Shown here piece after piece: positions 1-11,326 of a stretch of 64,000 nt of DNA. Each line of letters opens with the position of its first letter. The stretch's first letter is position 1. The DNA comes from Anaeramoeba flamelloides (Eukaryota; Metamonada; Anaeramoebidae). The DNA lies in contig JANTQA010000021.1 in NCBI GenBank assembly GCA_027625915.1, positions 3,038,001 through 3,102,000 of the forward strand, written 5' to 3'. Position numbers and translations under genes: made by a program. The notes below the pieces were generated by a model that ran no database searches, was not told the origin of the DNA, and saw only the letters and a program-made list of their open reading frames with translations.

Positions 1-2361
1 TATTTTTTTATAGGACTTAGATTCCGGTACACTAATGTAATTTATATCCAATCACAACTTACGTTAACTTTAGGCTTCTTATTGGCGGGACACAACACCT
101 TAAGAATTAAAAAAAAAATATGTAATTTTTGTGTTATTTCATAAATCACTCAAAATAAAACCACAATATTCAAATAGTCAAAAGAATTGAATTAAATCTG
201 AGATTTTACTCTATATTTTTAAATTTTGGAAACCCTAACAGTGTTTTTTTTTAATTTACTTTTTGATATAAATAGAAAAATATATAAATATTCTGTTTAT
301 TTCAAAAAAAATAAAAAAAACAACTGAACAGAAAAACCAAAGAATAAATAGTTGTATTTATAATTATAATGAATAATTATTTCCTTCATCAAAATAATTG
401 GTCATCTATTTGAAATATAATTATTCAATATAAAATACTTTTAAAACATAAAAAAACCCCATTCTAAATAGAAAAAAAATCTAATTCTTACATGAATATT
501 GTTTTATTCAAAAGTCAATTCTACTTTATAGCAATTCGACATCACCAATTTTCAAATAAAAAAAAATGATGATTTTTAAACTCAATATTTTTTGATAATC
601 TGATTGAAATTGTTAAAAATTAAGTCATTATTTTTTTCAATATTTTGATTAAATAATCATCTTAGCTATTTCGTAACAATTAGACAAATGACTTTTAAAT
701 TATATTTATTAAACTCAATCTTCATAAAACTATTTAAATTTACAAAATCATTAAAAACCATTTACTGGTACATTAAAACTATTCAATTTATTTTTTATTA
801 TGGAATTACTTAAATAAATATAATAAAATATCTAATCTAAATTTTATACGATATTTTTTAGAGATAAAAAAATGTTCTTAATTATTATCTTTTTGATCCA
901 AAAATCCCATTCATAACTGTTTACACTCAAAAAATTTCTCCAATCGAATGAAAACATATAAATACATTTAATTGTTTAAAAAGTTACTGACACTTAACAT
1001 ATTTCCAGTTTTTCAGTGCAATTGATTGTGTATTATTCTCTAAAAAAAGTACTATTTTTTTTTTTTCATTTTTTGGAAATAATCTAAAACATTTTTTGAA
1101 ATAAATACAATATTCATTGAATCAATTGAAATTAATATTTATCTGAATTTTATCGTCAATTAATAAATAGGACAACTAAAAAAGATGATTTTTTATGAAA
1201 TGTATGAAAACAATTACCCTGTTTTTTCAGAAATACCTTATAAATTGACAAAAAATGTTTATCTTAAAAACATATTTTGAAAACAAATACTTTTATAACT
1301 AAACCAAAACACATTACAATGAGAATAAAAAAAATATTGAATTTAATTTATTTTGGTTACCATATTTATCTATACATTTTATCAAAAGTAAGTAACAACA
1401 ATATTAAATTACGATTTCACAATTTATTGTAGTAATATATTTTCATACATTACAATCTTTTGAGTATTATCAACTATATTTAGACACTACACCCCAAATC
1501 AATGTTATTAACACCCCGAAAGTTATTTTTTATAAACCTTATTAAAATAAATTATATACGGAATATCAAATTCTAACCTTTCACTAATTGGTGTGTTAAC
1601 ACTTTTTTCTAAAGTCCAATATTAAAAAAAAAAAATAAATAATTATCAATACTAAAAATCAAGGGTGTGTTTACAATGTTGGAAAGATTACAACTCAAAT
1701 TAAATTGGTAAAATTGTTTAAATTCTATAAACAATTATTGATCAATCAAATGGCTAGATACCATTAACTAATTTTATTTGAGTTATTTTATTTCAAAGAA
1801 ACTCAACTTTATACCTAATATCAATAGTTTAAAAATTTCTTCGATCATGTGAAACAAGTTACGTAAAACAAAAAATGAAATGAAAACAAAAAAACTAAAA
1901 GATGAAAAAATGATTTTCATATTTTCCAAAAATCAAAATTTATTTCCAATTTGAATGAAATTGTATAATTTTGATTCTTTTAACTGTTTTAACTGTGTGG
2001 AAAATTTTGAATTTTAGTTTATACATTATTTCCATTCATAATTATTAATTATATTCTTCTTTTCTTGTAACTTTCATGAATTCACATAGAAAAAAAACAC
2101 TTCATTTTGCGAACATATTTATAATTTAAAATCCATTGTTAAAAAATCAAAACAAAAATTAAAAAATATACAAAATAAATAAAAAAAATCAAATTCTTTT
2201 TGTTTAAAATAAGAAACAAACAAAAACAACAATAATAATAATAATAAATTAAAAATTAATAATCATTTTTAAAAAAAGATAATTCAGATCTCTTCAGATT
2301 GAAACCAAATATCTTTCTAAATGATAATCATAATCATTTGTCAAATAAATGAAAGAAAGAA
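1..2361. other. AT-rich intergenic DNA
   Basis: No open frame of coding character is visible in this stretch. It lies downstream of the minus-strand nucleoporin gene. It holds one copy of a dispersed repeat (about 1495-2020, listed separately); otherwise I see only A/T runs. Confidence 0.6.
1495..2020 (+). repeat. Dispersed repeat R, copy 1 (uninterrupted)
   Basis: About 525 bp that align, diverged but collinear and in the same orientation, with 32200-33655. Shared landmarks in order are TTCACTAATTG, AATAATTATCAATACTAAAAAT, GTTTAAATTCTAT, TATTTGAGTT, GATGAAAAAATGATTTTCAT and TTTGAATTTTAG. The second copy carries a 931 bp insertion that is absent here, so this copy acts as the empty-site reference. 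I could not find convincing terminal inverted repeats or a coding frame; it may be an old transposon remnant. Confidence 0.6.
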
Positions 2362-3934
2362 TCAGTCTCCCCAAATAAATTTTGAAAATGTATTCCACAA
2401 TCCATCATTTCTTTTAGGGAGAACACCATTTTTGGAATTATTGGAATTTGAGGATTTTTGGTCTGAAGAGGAAAAGTGCTTAATTGGGGTTATTATTTGA
2501 TTATCATTTTTCAAATCATCATCATCATCTGAGGAATCAAGTAAATCATCATTTTTAAGATTTAAACTTAATTGACCATTATTCTTGTTTAATCGTTTTC
2601 TTTTTTGATTTTGTTTTGATTTTGTCAAACTTGAAACGCTTGAATATTTATTGCCATTTTTGTTCTTGTTGTTGTTGTTGTTGTTGTTGTTGTAATCTTC
2701 ATTTTCATTTGTGAATTGTTTAGAATTGGTTTGGCGCTTTCGGCTGGATACATTAGTTTTGATCTGCTCAGCGGCGTAAGGAATTATGGCAACAATATAT
2801 CCCTTAAATAATTCAATATAAGAACTCTTTATTAATTTTTTAGCTTGCCCTTCTGTATGTAATCGTATGTGAACCCAATTACAACCCAGTTCGTTATTGA
2901 TTTTGTCGACTTGGTACCCGTCTTTTTTTAATTTTCTCAAAACAAGATTCTTTTCTTTTTTTTCTAATCCCATCAAAGTAACCCATTTACGAGATTTCTT
3001 TTCTTTGGGCTTTTCCATTTTTTTATTTGATTTTGATTTGGAAGATTCTTTTGTCTCGAGATAATTCTTTTTATTTTCAGACAGCGGATTTGATTTTGAT
3101 TTTGATTTTGATTCCTTTTCTATTTTTGATTTGGAACTCGTGTCAAGTTTTGGATTATTATTTCTTTTTTGAAGTAATTCTACATCTTCTGATTCACCAG
3201 ATTCATCTGAATCCGAAGATCGAGACAATTCAGGTGGTGTTTTTATATTTTCTTTTGAAATACCTTGTTTGTTTCTTGGCATTTTTTTTCGTGAACCCTT
3301 CTTGAGAATTTTGACTTCTTCATTAGAGGAACTGTTCTCATCAGAACTAAATTCTTTGCCCTGGAACAATGGTTGCTCGTTTGGTAATAAAAATAAACCA
3401 CGCTTTTTTTTCTTTAACTTTTTTTCATTCCGGGAATTTGGTAGTTTCAAAATTGATTTTTGTTGGAAATCAAAATTTCCATCAAGATCGTATTGCGATC
3501 TGTTTGGTGGCAATTGGAAAAACTCTTGTTTGTTGGAGTCATGTAACATTTTCCCAAAACTTGTTGAGGACTTTGGCTTACGTGTACTTCTTCCTTTTTG
3601 CTTTATATTCTTATTTTTCCTTACTCTTTTTTTGAGCGAATTTTGATAAGATCTTGTGCTTTTCTTTGTTTTAAAAATGCAAACAAAGTGTAGGTGTATC
3701 GAAAAAATTATGGAACAACAGAAAAAAGATTGTTAAAAAAGAAAATTGAAAAAACAGTTTATTATTTGTTTTTTTTTTTTTTTTGGTAAAATACGTTACT
3801 GATGTTGAAGACATCATAAAATAAGGTATCCCTGTATTATTTGGAGAAGCCACTGGTGAAGATGGTGTATAAGCACGTGGTGTTCTTACTCTACCAGAAG
3901 TTCTTCTTGTTCTGTGTCGAGAATAATTAGACAT
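2362..3934 (-). CDS. NUP35: NUP35/NUP53-type nucleoporin (MPPN/RRM_NUP35 domain), two exons
   Basis: Exon 1 runs 3934-3800 and exon 2 runs 3663-2362, with a 136 nt intron (donor GTAACG, acceptor AAAG, phase 0), giving about 478 aa. The start is the ATG at 3934. Residues 36-45 (IPYFMMSSTS) resemble the conserved N-terminal LPxFLMG motif of Nup35/Nup53, and RSQYD near residue 100 resembles its RSIYDD motif. The MPPN RNA-recognition-like fold spans about residues 272-343: it opens with WVTLMGL and contains GCNWVHIRL, the counterpart of GNWMHIRY in animals. The C-terminus ends FSKFIWGD, like the short amphipathic membrane-binding helix (YMFGW) of the family. By family knowledge it would sit in the inner ring of the nuclear pore and touch the pore membrane. 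The region between is Ser/Lys/Glu-rich, with an Asn run and an acidic run near the C-terminus. The usual FG repeats are not seen. Confidence 0.75.
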
Positions 3935-4404
3935 TGTTTAATTATTTTACTAAGAGATGAAAAAAAAGAAAAAAATGGTTCTAAAAATTTTTACGAATAA
4001 GTTATTTTAAGCGAGAAGAGACATATTCAAAATTTATTGTTCTGATTTTTGTTGAAACATTTTCTCAATAATTATTTGTTTTCAGTGTCAGCTTTTTGAA
4101 TTTCTTAATTTGCTCTTTATCAAAATCAATGTTTTTTTTCATTTTTTTTTCAAGATTAATTTATTTCCAAACAAATGGAGAACTTTATTATAAAATATCT
4201 TGATTAAAAAAACAATCCAAATAAAACTATTTTAATATATTAAATTATTATTAATCATGTATTGGCTGTTAATAATAAACCTATTTGTCTGTTAGTATGT
4301 CATTACATAAATTAAGTATATTAAAAATTTCAATCTCGTTCTTTATTGATTTGATTTGGAAACAATCACCTTGTTATGTTGCGAGTTTGGCCTGGAAGAA
4401 CGAG

Positions 4405-4500
4405 AAATATGATATTGTTCGAAGTGATATAAGATTATGTTGAGGAGTTCGAAGAACGACGATTAAGATAATCTTAGCACTAGAACAATATCATATTTTG
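4405..4500. repeat. Inverted repeat, about 33-bp arms
   Basis: The left arm at 4405-4438 (AAATATGATATTGTTC then AAGTGATATAAGATTAT) pairs with the right arm at 4469-4500 (ATAATCTTA, GCACTAGAACAATATCATATTT), leaving a loop of about 30 nt. The base composition is richer in G+C than its surroundings. It could be a structured RNA, a terminator-like hairpin or a tiny foldback element; nothing decides between them. Confidence 0.5.
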
Positions 4501-4808
4501 AGTCTGGAAGGGGGAACCAAAACGAGTAAACATAAAAGGTGATTTTTGAACAAATGAAGCAATATGAGGTGCTATTTATTTTTTCAACTCGAGATCTAAC
4601 TCTACACAATAAAAAACAAAGAAACACATTTTTATCGAAACAACTACTTTGTTATTTTGCACTGGTACTTTGAAGAACTTATTCTTCAAAGGATCTTTTT
4701 CTCCCAATGAAGTTACTGTAAACACTGAAGTTAAATTTTACATTTTCATATATCGGTGATAAAACTTGGTTTAAATTCATACAGAAACAAACCAGATCGT
4801 TCAACTTT

Positions 4809-4949
4809 TCAATGGGTTTCTATCTCCGCTTTTATTGTCCGCTTATTAAGAAACTTCCGAAAGCGATCAAACATGAAACTCCTCATATATTGTGTGTTCT
4901 TAACTGTGACCGATTTTGAACATTCCTCCAGAATTTCTTGACTTGACAT
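4809..4949 (-). CDS. Possible small protein or first exon, unrecognised
   Basis: A 46-codon frame starts at an ATG preceded by an A/T-rich leader (TTTTACAATGTCAAG), a context like that of other starts in this window. The product is polar and basic (begins MSSQEILEECSKS, then an RFRKFLNK stretch) and its composition is unlike the Phe/Ile/Lys-only frames of non-coding DNA here. No family was recognised. It could be a complete small protein, the first exon of a longer gene, or chance. Confidence 0.2.
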   Translation of the reverse strand: MSSQEILEECSKSVTVKNTQYMRSFMFDRFRKFLNKRTIKAEIETH

Positions 4950-5540
4950 TGTAAAAAAAAAATGTTTTTTTTTTTTCAAAAATTTGTAGATTTGTTTTTT
5001 TCTCCTTTGAAAATCTTTTATTAATGGTTTTTTCTCTCCTTTTTTCTTCAAGAAAAAAGAGATCAAACGTTTTGAATTTTTTTAATAATGAGATTGATTT
5101 CTTTGGGAGAAAAAACAAAAACGTTGTTTGATTTTAGACATTGTTTTTAAACAAAGAAAGGGAATTCGTTCGATTTCCAAACAGTACAAGAAAGTTGATG
5201 GACTTTTTTCTTTGTCATCTATTGATCAAATAATTGAGTGACTTGAACAAATTTAATTTTCCAATGTCGTAAATCCTTGAGCGCTGCAAAACCTTATATA
5301 TTTATGAGATTAAAAATTGGTAAAATAATTTGGTTAAACTCTTCTAAAATAACTTTAAATAACCAGAGACAGGCAAAAGGTGTAAAATGAAAAATTAACA
5401 CGGAAAGTTACTAAAAGAAAAAGAAAAACGAAAAAAAAGTGCAGAAAAGGTGCTTTATTGAAATTTTCTATTTTTCTTGATGAATTTATTTTAAGAAAGA
5501 AATGAGTAAAGATTATGAAAAAAAAATTGAAAAAGAAATT

Positions 5541-7370
5541 TTAATTAATTGTATTGTAACTGAAAATCACTTCTGCTTCAAGATTTTCGGTATTTAATCG
5601 ATTTCTTCGTGGATTCATAATATAAGTGACATGTGGAAAGACTCTTTCAACTTCACATGAAGTAGGCTCCATAACTAACAAGTTCAAAAAATGTTTGGAC
5701 AAATCTCCAAAAACTTGTTTTTTTCCAGTCCAGTATAGGTGAGGCGAATGACAAGATTCATCTTTTTTCATCAAAAAATTTTGAAAGTCAATGAACTGAC
5801 CAATCAAATCTCCACGTAGGTATTTACGCATCTTATCACATAGTTTATTTTCGTCTTCAATAAGTGGTTTAATGTGTTCAGGGCATAAGTAAAAATGCGT
5901 ATACAGTCAGTTTCACTTTTAAGGCACAAACTTTCAACGAAATTTAAGGCACAAAAAAATCTCAAATTAAGGCACAAAATTTGAAATTTCATTTTTTACA
6001 ATTTATTTTTACTTGACTTTGAATTTTGTGCCTTAATTTGAGATTTTTTTGTGCCTTAAATTTCGTTGAAAATTTGTGCCTTAAAAGTGAAACTGACTGT
6101 AAATGATTCTATTGGCATCTTCCCATCGTGGCTTGTATCTTCTTATTTTATTGAGAAAATCCATAATTTTCCCCATCGTTCCGCTATTAACCGATAAATT
6201 GTATATTTTTGCATAATCTTTCCCACTTATTTTAAATAACCAAGTTTCGATATTTCACCATCTATTTAAAGTATCTTTTCGGAGTTGTCGTTCTTGAATT
6301 CCATCTATCAAAGGTGTAAATAGTCTTGAAAAATATTCAATGAAACGGAGGTCTTGTATGCTTCCTTCATTCGTCAAACACTTTATCATTTGATTCGCAG
6401 TTTCTGATGTTTCCTCCTTAGTTATAAAAGTAAGTAAGTTTTTGCGTCTCATGAACACATCTGAAACACATTTTAACCAAGTTCCCCAGCGTGTTTTTGA
6501 AGGAAGAGATATGTCAGTTATGTTTTGACTTCTCCATCGCTTCTTACGGCCTGCTTGTATCCCCCTCTTAAAAAACACACGAACCAATTTACATAATCCA
6601 TTGATGTTTGGAAAAGACTCCATTAATTTTTGTGAAATGAGATGCAGTAAGTGTGCAGCACATAAAGTGTGTTGTATTGCATATTGTTCGTTTAATCGTC
6701 TTCCTAATGAAACACATGCTCTTGCACCATCAGTAACAAAATTTGTAATTTGTTGCCAATCAATCTCGTATTCAAGTAATGTTTCTTCCAGGAGTTTTTG
6801 CAATGAAGAGGCATCGCATCTATCCATTTCTTTGACTTTGAGACACCATCGGAAATCCAAGTTGGTTACCACAACAGCACACAAACTGCGTGAAGTGATG
6901 TCAGTCGTTTCGTCCATCATTAGACAAAACCTCTGTCCAACAAGTACTCTTTTCATGTTACTCTTTTTCTCTTCAAGAACTCGTACTATTGACCTTCGCA
7001 CAGTTCTTATTGAAGGAATTGAACCAAGTGATCGAAACGCAACAATCGAATCTCGATTGACCAACCGATGAAATTTATCAATTGGCACAGAAGCTTGCAG
7101 GAAGGTTTGTGTGACTCTGTCTACACTATCCTGGATGATTAGCTCTGATGCTGTCTGACCATTTGGTCCAAAACCTCTTCTGTGTTTACTAGTCAATAAA
7201 TGTCTTTTCATACTGTATCGCGAACCACAAATAGTGGCACCGCATTTCCGACATAGTATCTGATAAAAGCCCCCCTTTTTTTATCTTTTCTTTATTCGAC
7301 TCAAGAAAAGTAAAACAATTCATATCGGGTTCTTTTAGAATCTCAACCAAGTTACTTAGGTTCACCTATT
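5541..7370 (-). pseudogene. Decayed hAT-family transposase with BED-like zinc finger
   Basis: Read on the minus strand. A zinc-finger segment near 7262-7190 reads CRKC ... HLLTSKH (C-x2-C and H-x5-H, BED-like). A catalytic-core segment carries MMDETTDITSRSL and, further on, FVTDGARACVSLG followed by CAAHLLHLI, and the C-terminal hAT dimerisation segment ends MNPRRNRLNTENLEAE. Three lesions are visible. There is a one-base frame offset in an A7G6 run (near 7275) between the finger frame and an upstream ATG frame. There is an in-frame TGA at 6255-6257, after which the frame stays open. A 196 bp palindromic element is inserted at 5904-6099; removing it together with one TA rejoins the frame exactly. 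The element ends and the 8-bp target duplication typical of hAT were not located. It is probably immobile. Confidence 0.8.
5902..6101. mobile_element. Palindromic TA-element family A, copy 1 (inside hAT transposase)
   Basis: A 196 bp element bounded by CAGTCAGTTTCAC...GTGAAACTGACTG and flanked on both sides by TA, the target duplication of Tc1/mariner-type transposons. Each arm of about 85 bp contains three AAGGCAC(A) motifs at 25 and 23 bp spacing. It has no coding capacity. It interrupts the hAT transposase frame; see that entry. Confidence 0.85.
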
Positions 7371-7409
7371 GAAAAAAAGAAAAGAAAAGAAAAAGAAAAA
7401 AAAAATAAA

Positions 7410-7611
7410 TACAGTCAGTTTCACTTTTAAGGCACAAACTTACAACGAAATTTAAGGCACAAAAAAAATCTCAAATTAAAGCACAAAATTCAGATTCTAG
7501 TAAAAATAAATTGTAAAAATTAAAATTCGTAATCTTGTACCTTAATTTGAGATTTTTTTTGTGCCTTAAATTTCGTTGAAAGTTTGTGCCTTAAAAGTGA
7601 AACTGACTGTA
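7410..7611. mobile_element. Palindromic TA-element family A, copy 2
   Basis: A 198 bp element (7412-7609) with the same CAGTCAGTTTCAC ends and TA flanks as copy 1. It inserted 42 bp outside the 5' edge of the hAT remnant, next to an AAAAG-rich tract. The arms are nearly identical to those of copy 1; the centre differs slightly. Confidence 0.85.
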
Positions 7612-8091
7612 TTAGTTGAGTTCTTTGGGATTAATTATCAAAATAATTTTACTCTTGTTTTCGTTTCAATCTTTTCAACAGAATTTGAAACAATGATTGT
7701 GTTTTTATTATTTAAAACAGTATCTCTTTGTTTCTTCTTCTTTCTTCGATTCTTCCTCCTCACTTTCAATTTCTGACGAACTGAAATGGATGTGTTTGGT
7801 TTAGAAATTTGAATTCTTTTTCGTGACACGCTCATAAACACTTAAAGTGAAATATGATTAAAAAAAAATGAATTTAAATCAGTTGAAATTCTTTTTCAAC
7901 CACTTTACGATGACGTAGACGCCTTAAAATACTAAAATGAACACGTACTCCGTGTTTTGGATTTTTTCGTGATGACTCGACACGTAAAAAAACTTCAGAA
8001 TTGCTTTCTTTACTCCTCTCTAACAATGGTGTATTTTTAGTGAGGAGTTATTTTAGGATTTTAAAATAAAACTCTATTACTCTTTTCTGAA

Positions 8092-8292
8092 TACAGTCAG
8101 TTTCACTTTTAAGGCACAAACTTTCAACGAAATTTAAGGCACATAAAAAATCTCAAATTAAGGCACAAAATTCAAATTCTAGTAAATATAAATTGTAAAA
8201 AAATAAATTCCAAATTATGTGCTTTAATTTGAGATTTTTTTGTGCCTTAAATTTCGTTGAAAGTTTGTGCCTTAAAAGTGAAACTGACTGTA
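8092..8292. mobile_element. Palindromic TA-element family A, copy 3
   Basis: A 197 bp element (8094-8290) with TA on both sides and ends CAGTCAGTTTCAC...GTGAAACTGACTG. With copies 1 and 2 it makes three insertions within 2.4 kb. Confidence 0.85.
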
Positions 8293-9798
8293 AGAGTATT
8301 AAAGTTTAAATAATAAAAGAACATACAAATTCAAGCAACTCACTAAAATAAAAGTGAGTCATTAGGAAAAAAAACACTTTTAGATCATTTTTTATACACC
8401 GTTTGCCTTTCTCTGAAAATAACATTTTTAAAGTGGAATTTAATAGTAAAATACTTCTTATTTTACCCAAATAGAATTCGAAATTTGAAGATCAGAAAAT
8501 TTCCAAACTTTTCCTGATGACTAAAGGATTTCCGAAAATCTTTCCATAGTGTCTACAATACTATCCTAAACTTTTTTGTGATACAATCACTTTCTTATCA
8601 GTAGTTGTTTGAAATTATATAGTTAAATTTTTCCAAATAAAATGTTTGAGATAAAAAAAAAATATATAGCAATTTTATAAGATATTTTAATAGTATGATA
8701 GATTGATCTGTGTTTTTTTTTTGCCGAAGGTAAATGAGTTCCAAGTTTAAGGTATGTGATCAATCACATAAATCTCTTTTACGAATATTTAATATGTTTA
8801 CACAATTCCTTTGGTTGATTTTTTTTTTGTTTTTCATGTTGTGAAAGAGGATTTAATATAAATTGCTAAAATACCTTCTATTTAATGATTAAATGGTGCG
8901 CTAAGGGATTCACCTTACCATAGATTTCTCAATAATAAAAGTATGTTGAAATTGGGTGTGAATGATATTACTGTGTCATGGCTCAAATAGTTTCTCTGAC
9001 TCGAAAAAATCTGTTTTAAATCCTATTACAATAAAATATTACATTTTTTACCCAGAATCACTATTAAAAATTTTTCATTTTGAGAAATTTTTTTTTAATT
9101 TCTTTACCAAATCTAAAAATAGAAACTTCAAATAAAGTATGACAGTATTTAATAATACATATTTAGAACTTCTAAAAGTAACTATTTTTTTTTACTTTTT
9201 TCATCTCAAAGATTAAATGAATAATGATCAATATTAAAATCCAAAGACAGATAAATTATGTTTGCTTTTTATAAAACTAATTATAACATCAATAAATTTC
9301 CAATATTTCAGAAATAATTTGTCAAAAAAATCTATTCGTTAATTATTTAATAAAAAATTGAATTTTTTAGATATTAATCTACATTTTGTCACAAATTTAA
9401 TAAATATATTTTGCAACTTTGGAGTCTAAATATTGATATTTCAATTTTTTAATTTGTGGAGAAATGCTGATTTATTCTGAAATTGTTGGATCTTTTTTAC
9501 TAATACTTGAGATCATTTTTAAATCGATGCGGAACAACAAATATTATTACTTTACAAATCGATTTTTTGAGATAAATTTGAATCATGTATACGGATGCGA
9601 TTCAAACCCAATAATAACATACTTTGATATAGGCTTCTAGTTGATATACCTTAATCCCTAAAAAAGATTTTTTTTTTTTTTTTAAATCCCATGTTTTGCA
9701 AAAAAAACTAACAAAAATTAGAACAAAAAAAAATCAAAAGTCGAGGAGAAAACATTTTTTTGCTCTTTTTGGATAAAAAAAGAAGATAATACATAATT

Positions 9799-10160
9799 GT
9801 AGATCCGAAAGTTGTAAAAAATTGAGTTTTTACAATTTTGGAGATAGGTAAAGAGTTCCATACAATTTCCCACAATTTGGAGATAGTAAATATAATATCT
9901 GAATATCTAAAAGAGAAAAATAATAATTTTAAACAAAAAAATGTATGATAAACATAAATCTTTCAATATTTAAAAAACAATCATTTTTCAAACAAAGTAT
10001 TGATGTTCAACACAAAATTTTATATTGATAATTCCTTTGAACTCAAAAATCAAAATGAGTGTTTCGTTTACTATTACAGAATTTTCTGTAAATGTATGAA
10101 ACTCTTTATTTATCTCCAAAATTGTAAAAACTCTATTTTTTTCAACTTTCCGTATTTACA
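9799..10160. repeat. Foldback element, about 70-bp arms
   Basis: The left arm (9799-9868, beginning GTAGATCCGAAAGTTG and containing GTTTTTACAATTTTGGAGATA, GAGTTCCATACA) is mirrored by the right arm (10089-10160, containing TGTATGAAACTC, TATCTCCAAAATTGTAAAAAC and ending CAACTTTCCGTATTTAC). About 220 bp of loop carries no frame. This is probably a MITE; the flanking duplication is unclear. Confidence 0.65.
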
Positions 10161-10855
10161 CTCATGTAACTAACATTCACAAAAAAAAAAAAATTCTAAA
10201 AAGAAGATGAAAGTGTAATATTATTGGTTTGATAAAAACCTTATAACAAATCATTTTGTAGATTTTTTATATTTGTGAATTCATATACCAAGATTTTGCT
10301 GATTTTGTGAAAATATTTTTTATGTTAAACAATGATTTGAAAAATCTTTGTATATTAAGTTTTTTTTTCATTTTGATATATAAAAATTTTGATTATTTTA
10401 AGAATATTTTCCATTGAAAACTACCTAAATTCCACGGATATTTAAATTCCAATTTCTTAACAGATTTCACAATTTTTTGATTTATTTTTATTTACAACAA
10501 AAGAGTTATCTTGTTAAAATAATTTATAAAATTTTGGAGTTTTAAAAATGAAGTCAAACACTTCACTTAAACATATTTTTTTGTCAATTATTGATAGTAT
10601 AATATCAAAACCCCCTTCTTGTTAATAACATATTGATTATTAACTAAATATTAATATTAAAATTAAAAAATTGAAAAAATAGTTATTTTTAAAGGTTTTA
10701 ATCATGAATTATTAAATACTCTGAATACTATATATTGGGGTTTCTATTTAAAGATTTGGAAAAATAAATTAAAAAAGATAATTCCCCATAAAACTATTGT
10801 TAATTGTGATCCTTAGTCAAAAATCTTAGAATTAATTGTTCAATAATATTTTTAA

Positions 10856-11055
10856 TAGAGTCAGTTCCACTTTTAAGGCACAAACTTTCAACGAAATTTA
10901 AGGCACAAAAAAATCTCAAATTAAGGCACAAAATTTGGAATTTTTTTTTTTATAATTTATTTTACTAGAATCTGAATTTTGTGGTTTAATTTGAGATTTT
11001 TATTGTGCCTTAAATTTTGTTGAAAGTTTGTGCCTTAAAAGTGGAACTGAATGTA
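10856..11055. mobile_element. Palindromic TA-element family A, copy 4 (diverged)
   Basis: A 196 bp element (10858-11053) with ends GAGTCAGTTCCAC and GTGGAACTGAATG and TA flanks. Both arms share a C replacing T (TTCCAC), so it belongs to a subfamily with copy 5. It lies about 270 bp beyond the 3' end of the minus-strand proteasome gene. Confidence 0.8.
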
Positions 11056-11326
11056 TGTTTTTTTTAGATCCTAGTGAATCATGTAGCACTAATTATAATG
11101 ATCCCTAATTAAAACATACTTAAATTATCAACAAATGTGGGGTGAAGATAATCACTTAAACAATAAAAATAATGAAAAAAAAAAAAAAGATGATCATTTA
11201 TTATTGTTGAAAAAGTATTCGAATCATTTTTTTATAAAAAAATGTGATTCAATTCAATTTAAAGTAGAAGAAGAAAATATAAAAGACATAAATAAAATAT
11301 AAAGAAAATCAAAAATTAAAAATGAT

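Larger units (their letters stand above)
3935..5540. other. Intergenic, with a hairpin and a possible small gene start
   Basis: This is the 5' side of the nucleoporin gene. It contains an inverted repeat at 4405-4500 and a short open frame at 4809-4949 (both listed). The 4380-4560 part is less A/T-rich than its surroundings, which hints at a transcribed or once-coding sequence, but no family was recognised. Confidence 0.4.
7371..11326. other. Intergenic, with three family-A elements and a foldback
   Basis: This region lies between the hAT remnant and the proteasome gene. It holds family-A copies at 7410-7611, 8092-8292 and 10856-11055, and a foldback at 9799-10160. A basic 67-codon minus-strand frame at 7638-7841 starts with ATG but abuts a transposon copy and could not be assigned. 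The remainder is A/T-rich with no recognised signal. Confidence 0.5.

Noticed and set aside
6601-7071. 156-codon plus-strand frame with several Cys
   Set aside because: It is antisense to the hAT transposase core, which has clear family motifs on the minus strand.
7638-7841. 67-codon basic minus-strand frame starting with ATG
   Set aside because: No family match. Another minus-strand frame of the same bases reads a Ser/Glu-rich peptide behind a possible CAG acceptor, so neither frame can be preferred.
5904-11053. Spaced repeats as a possible CRISPR-like array
   Set aside because: The repeats are individual TA-flanked palindromic transposons at irregular distances in a eukaryotic genome.
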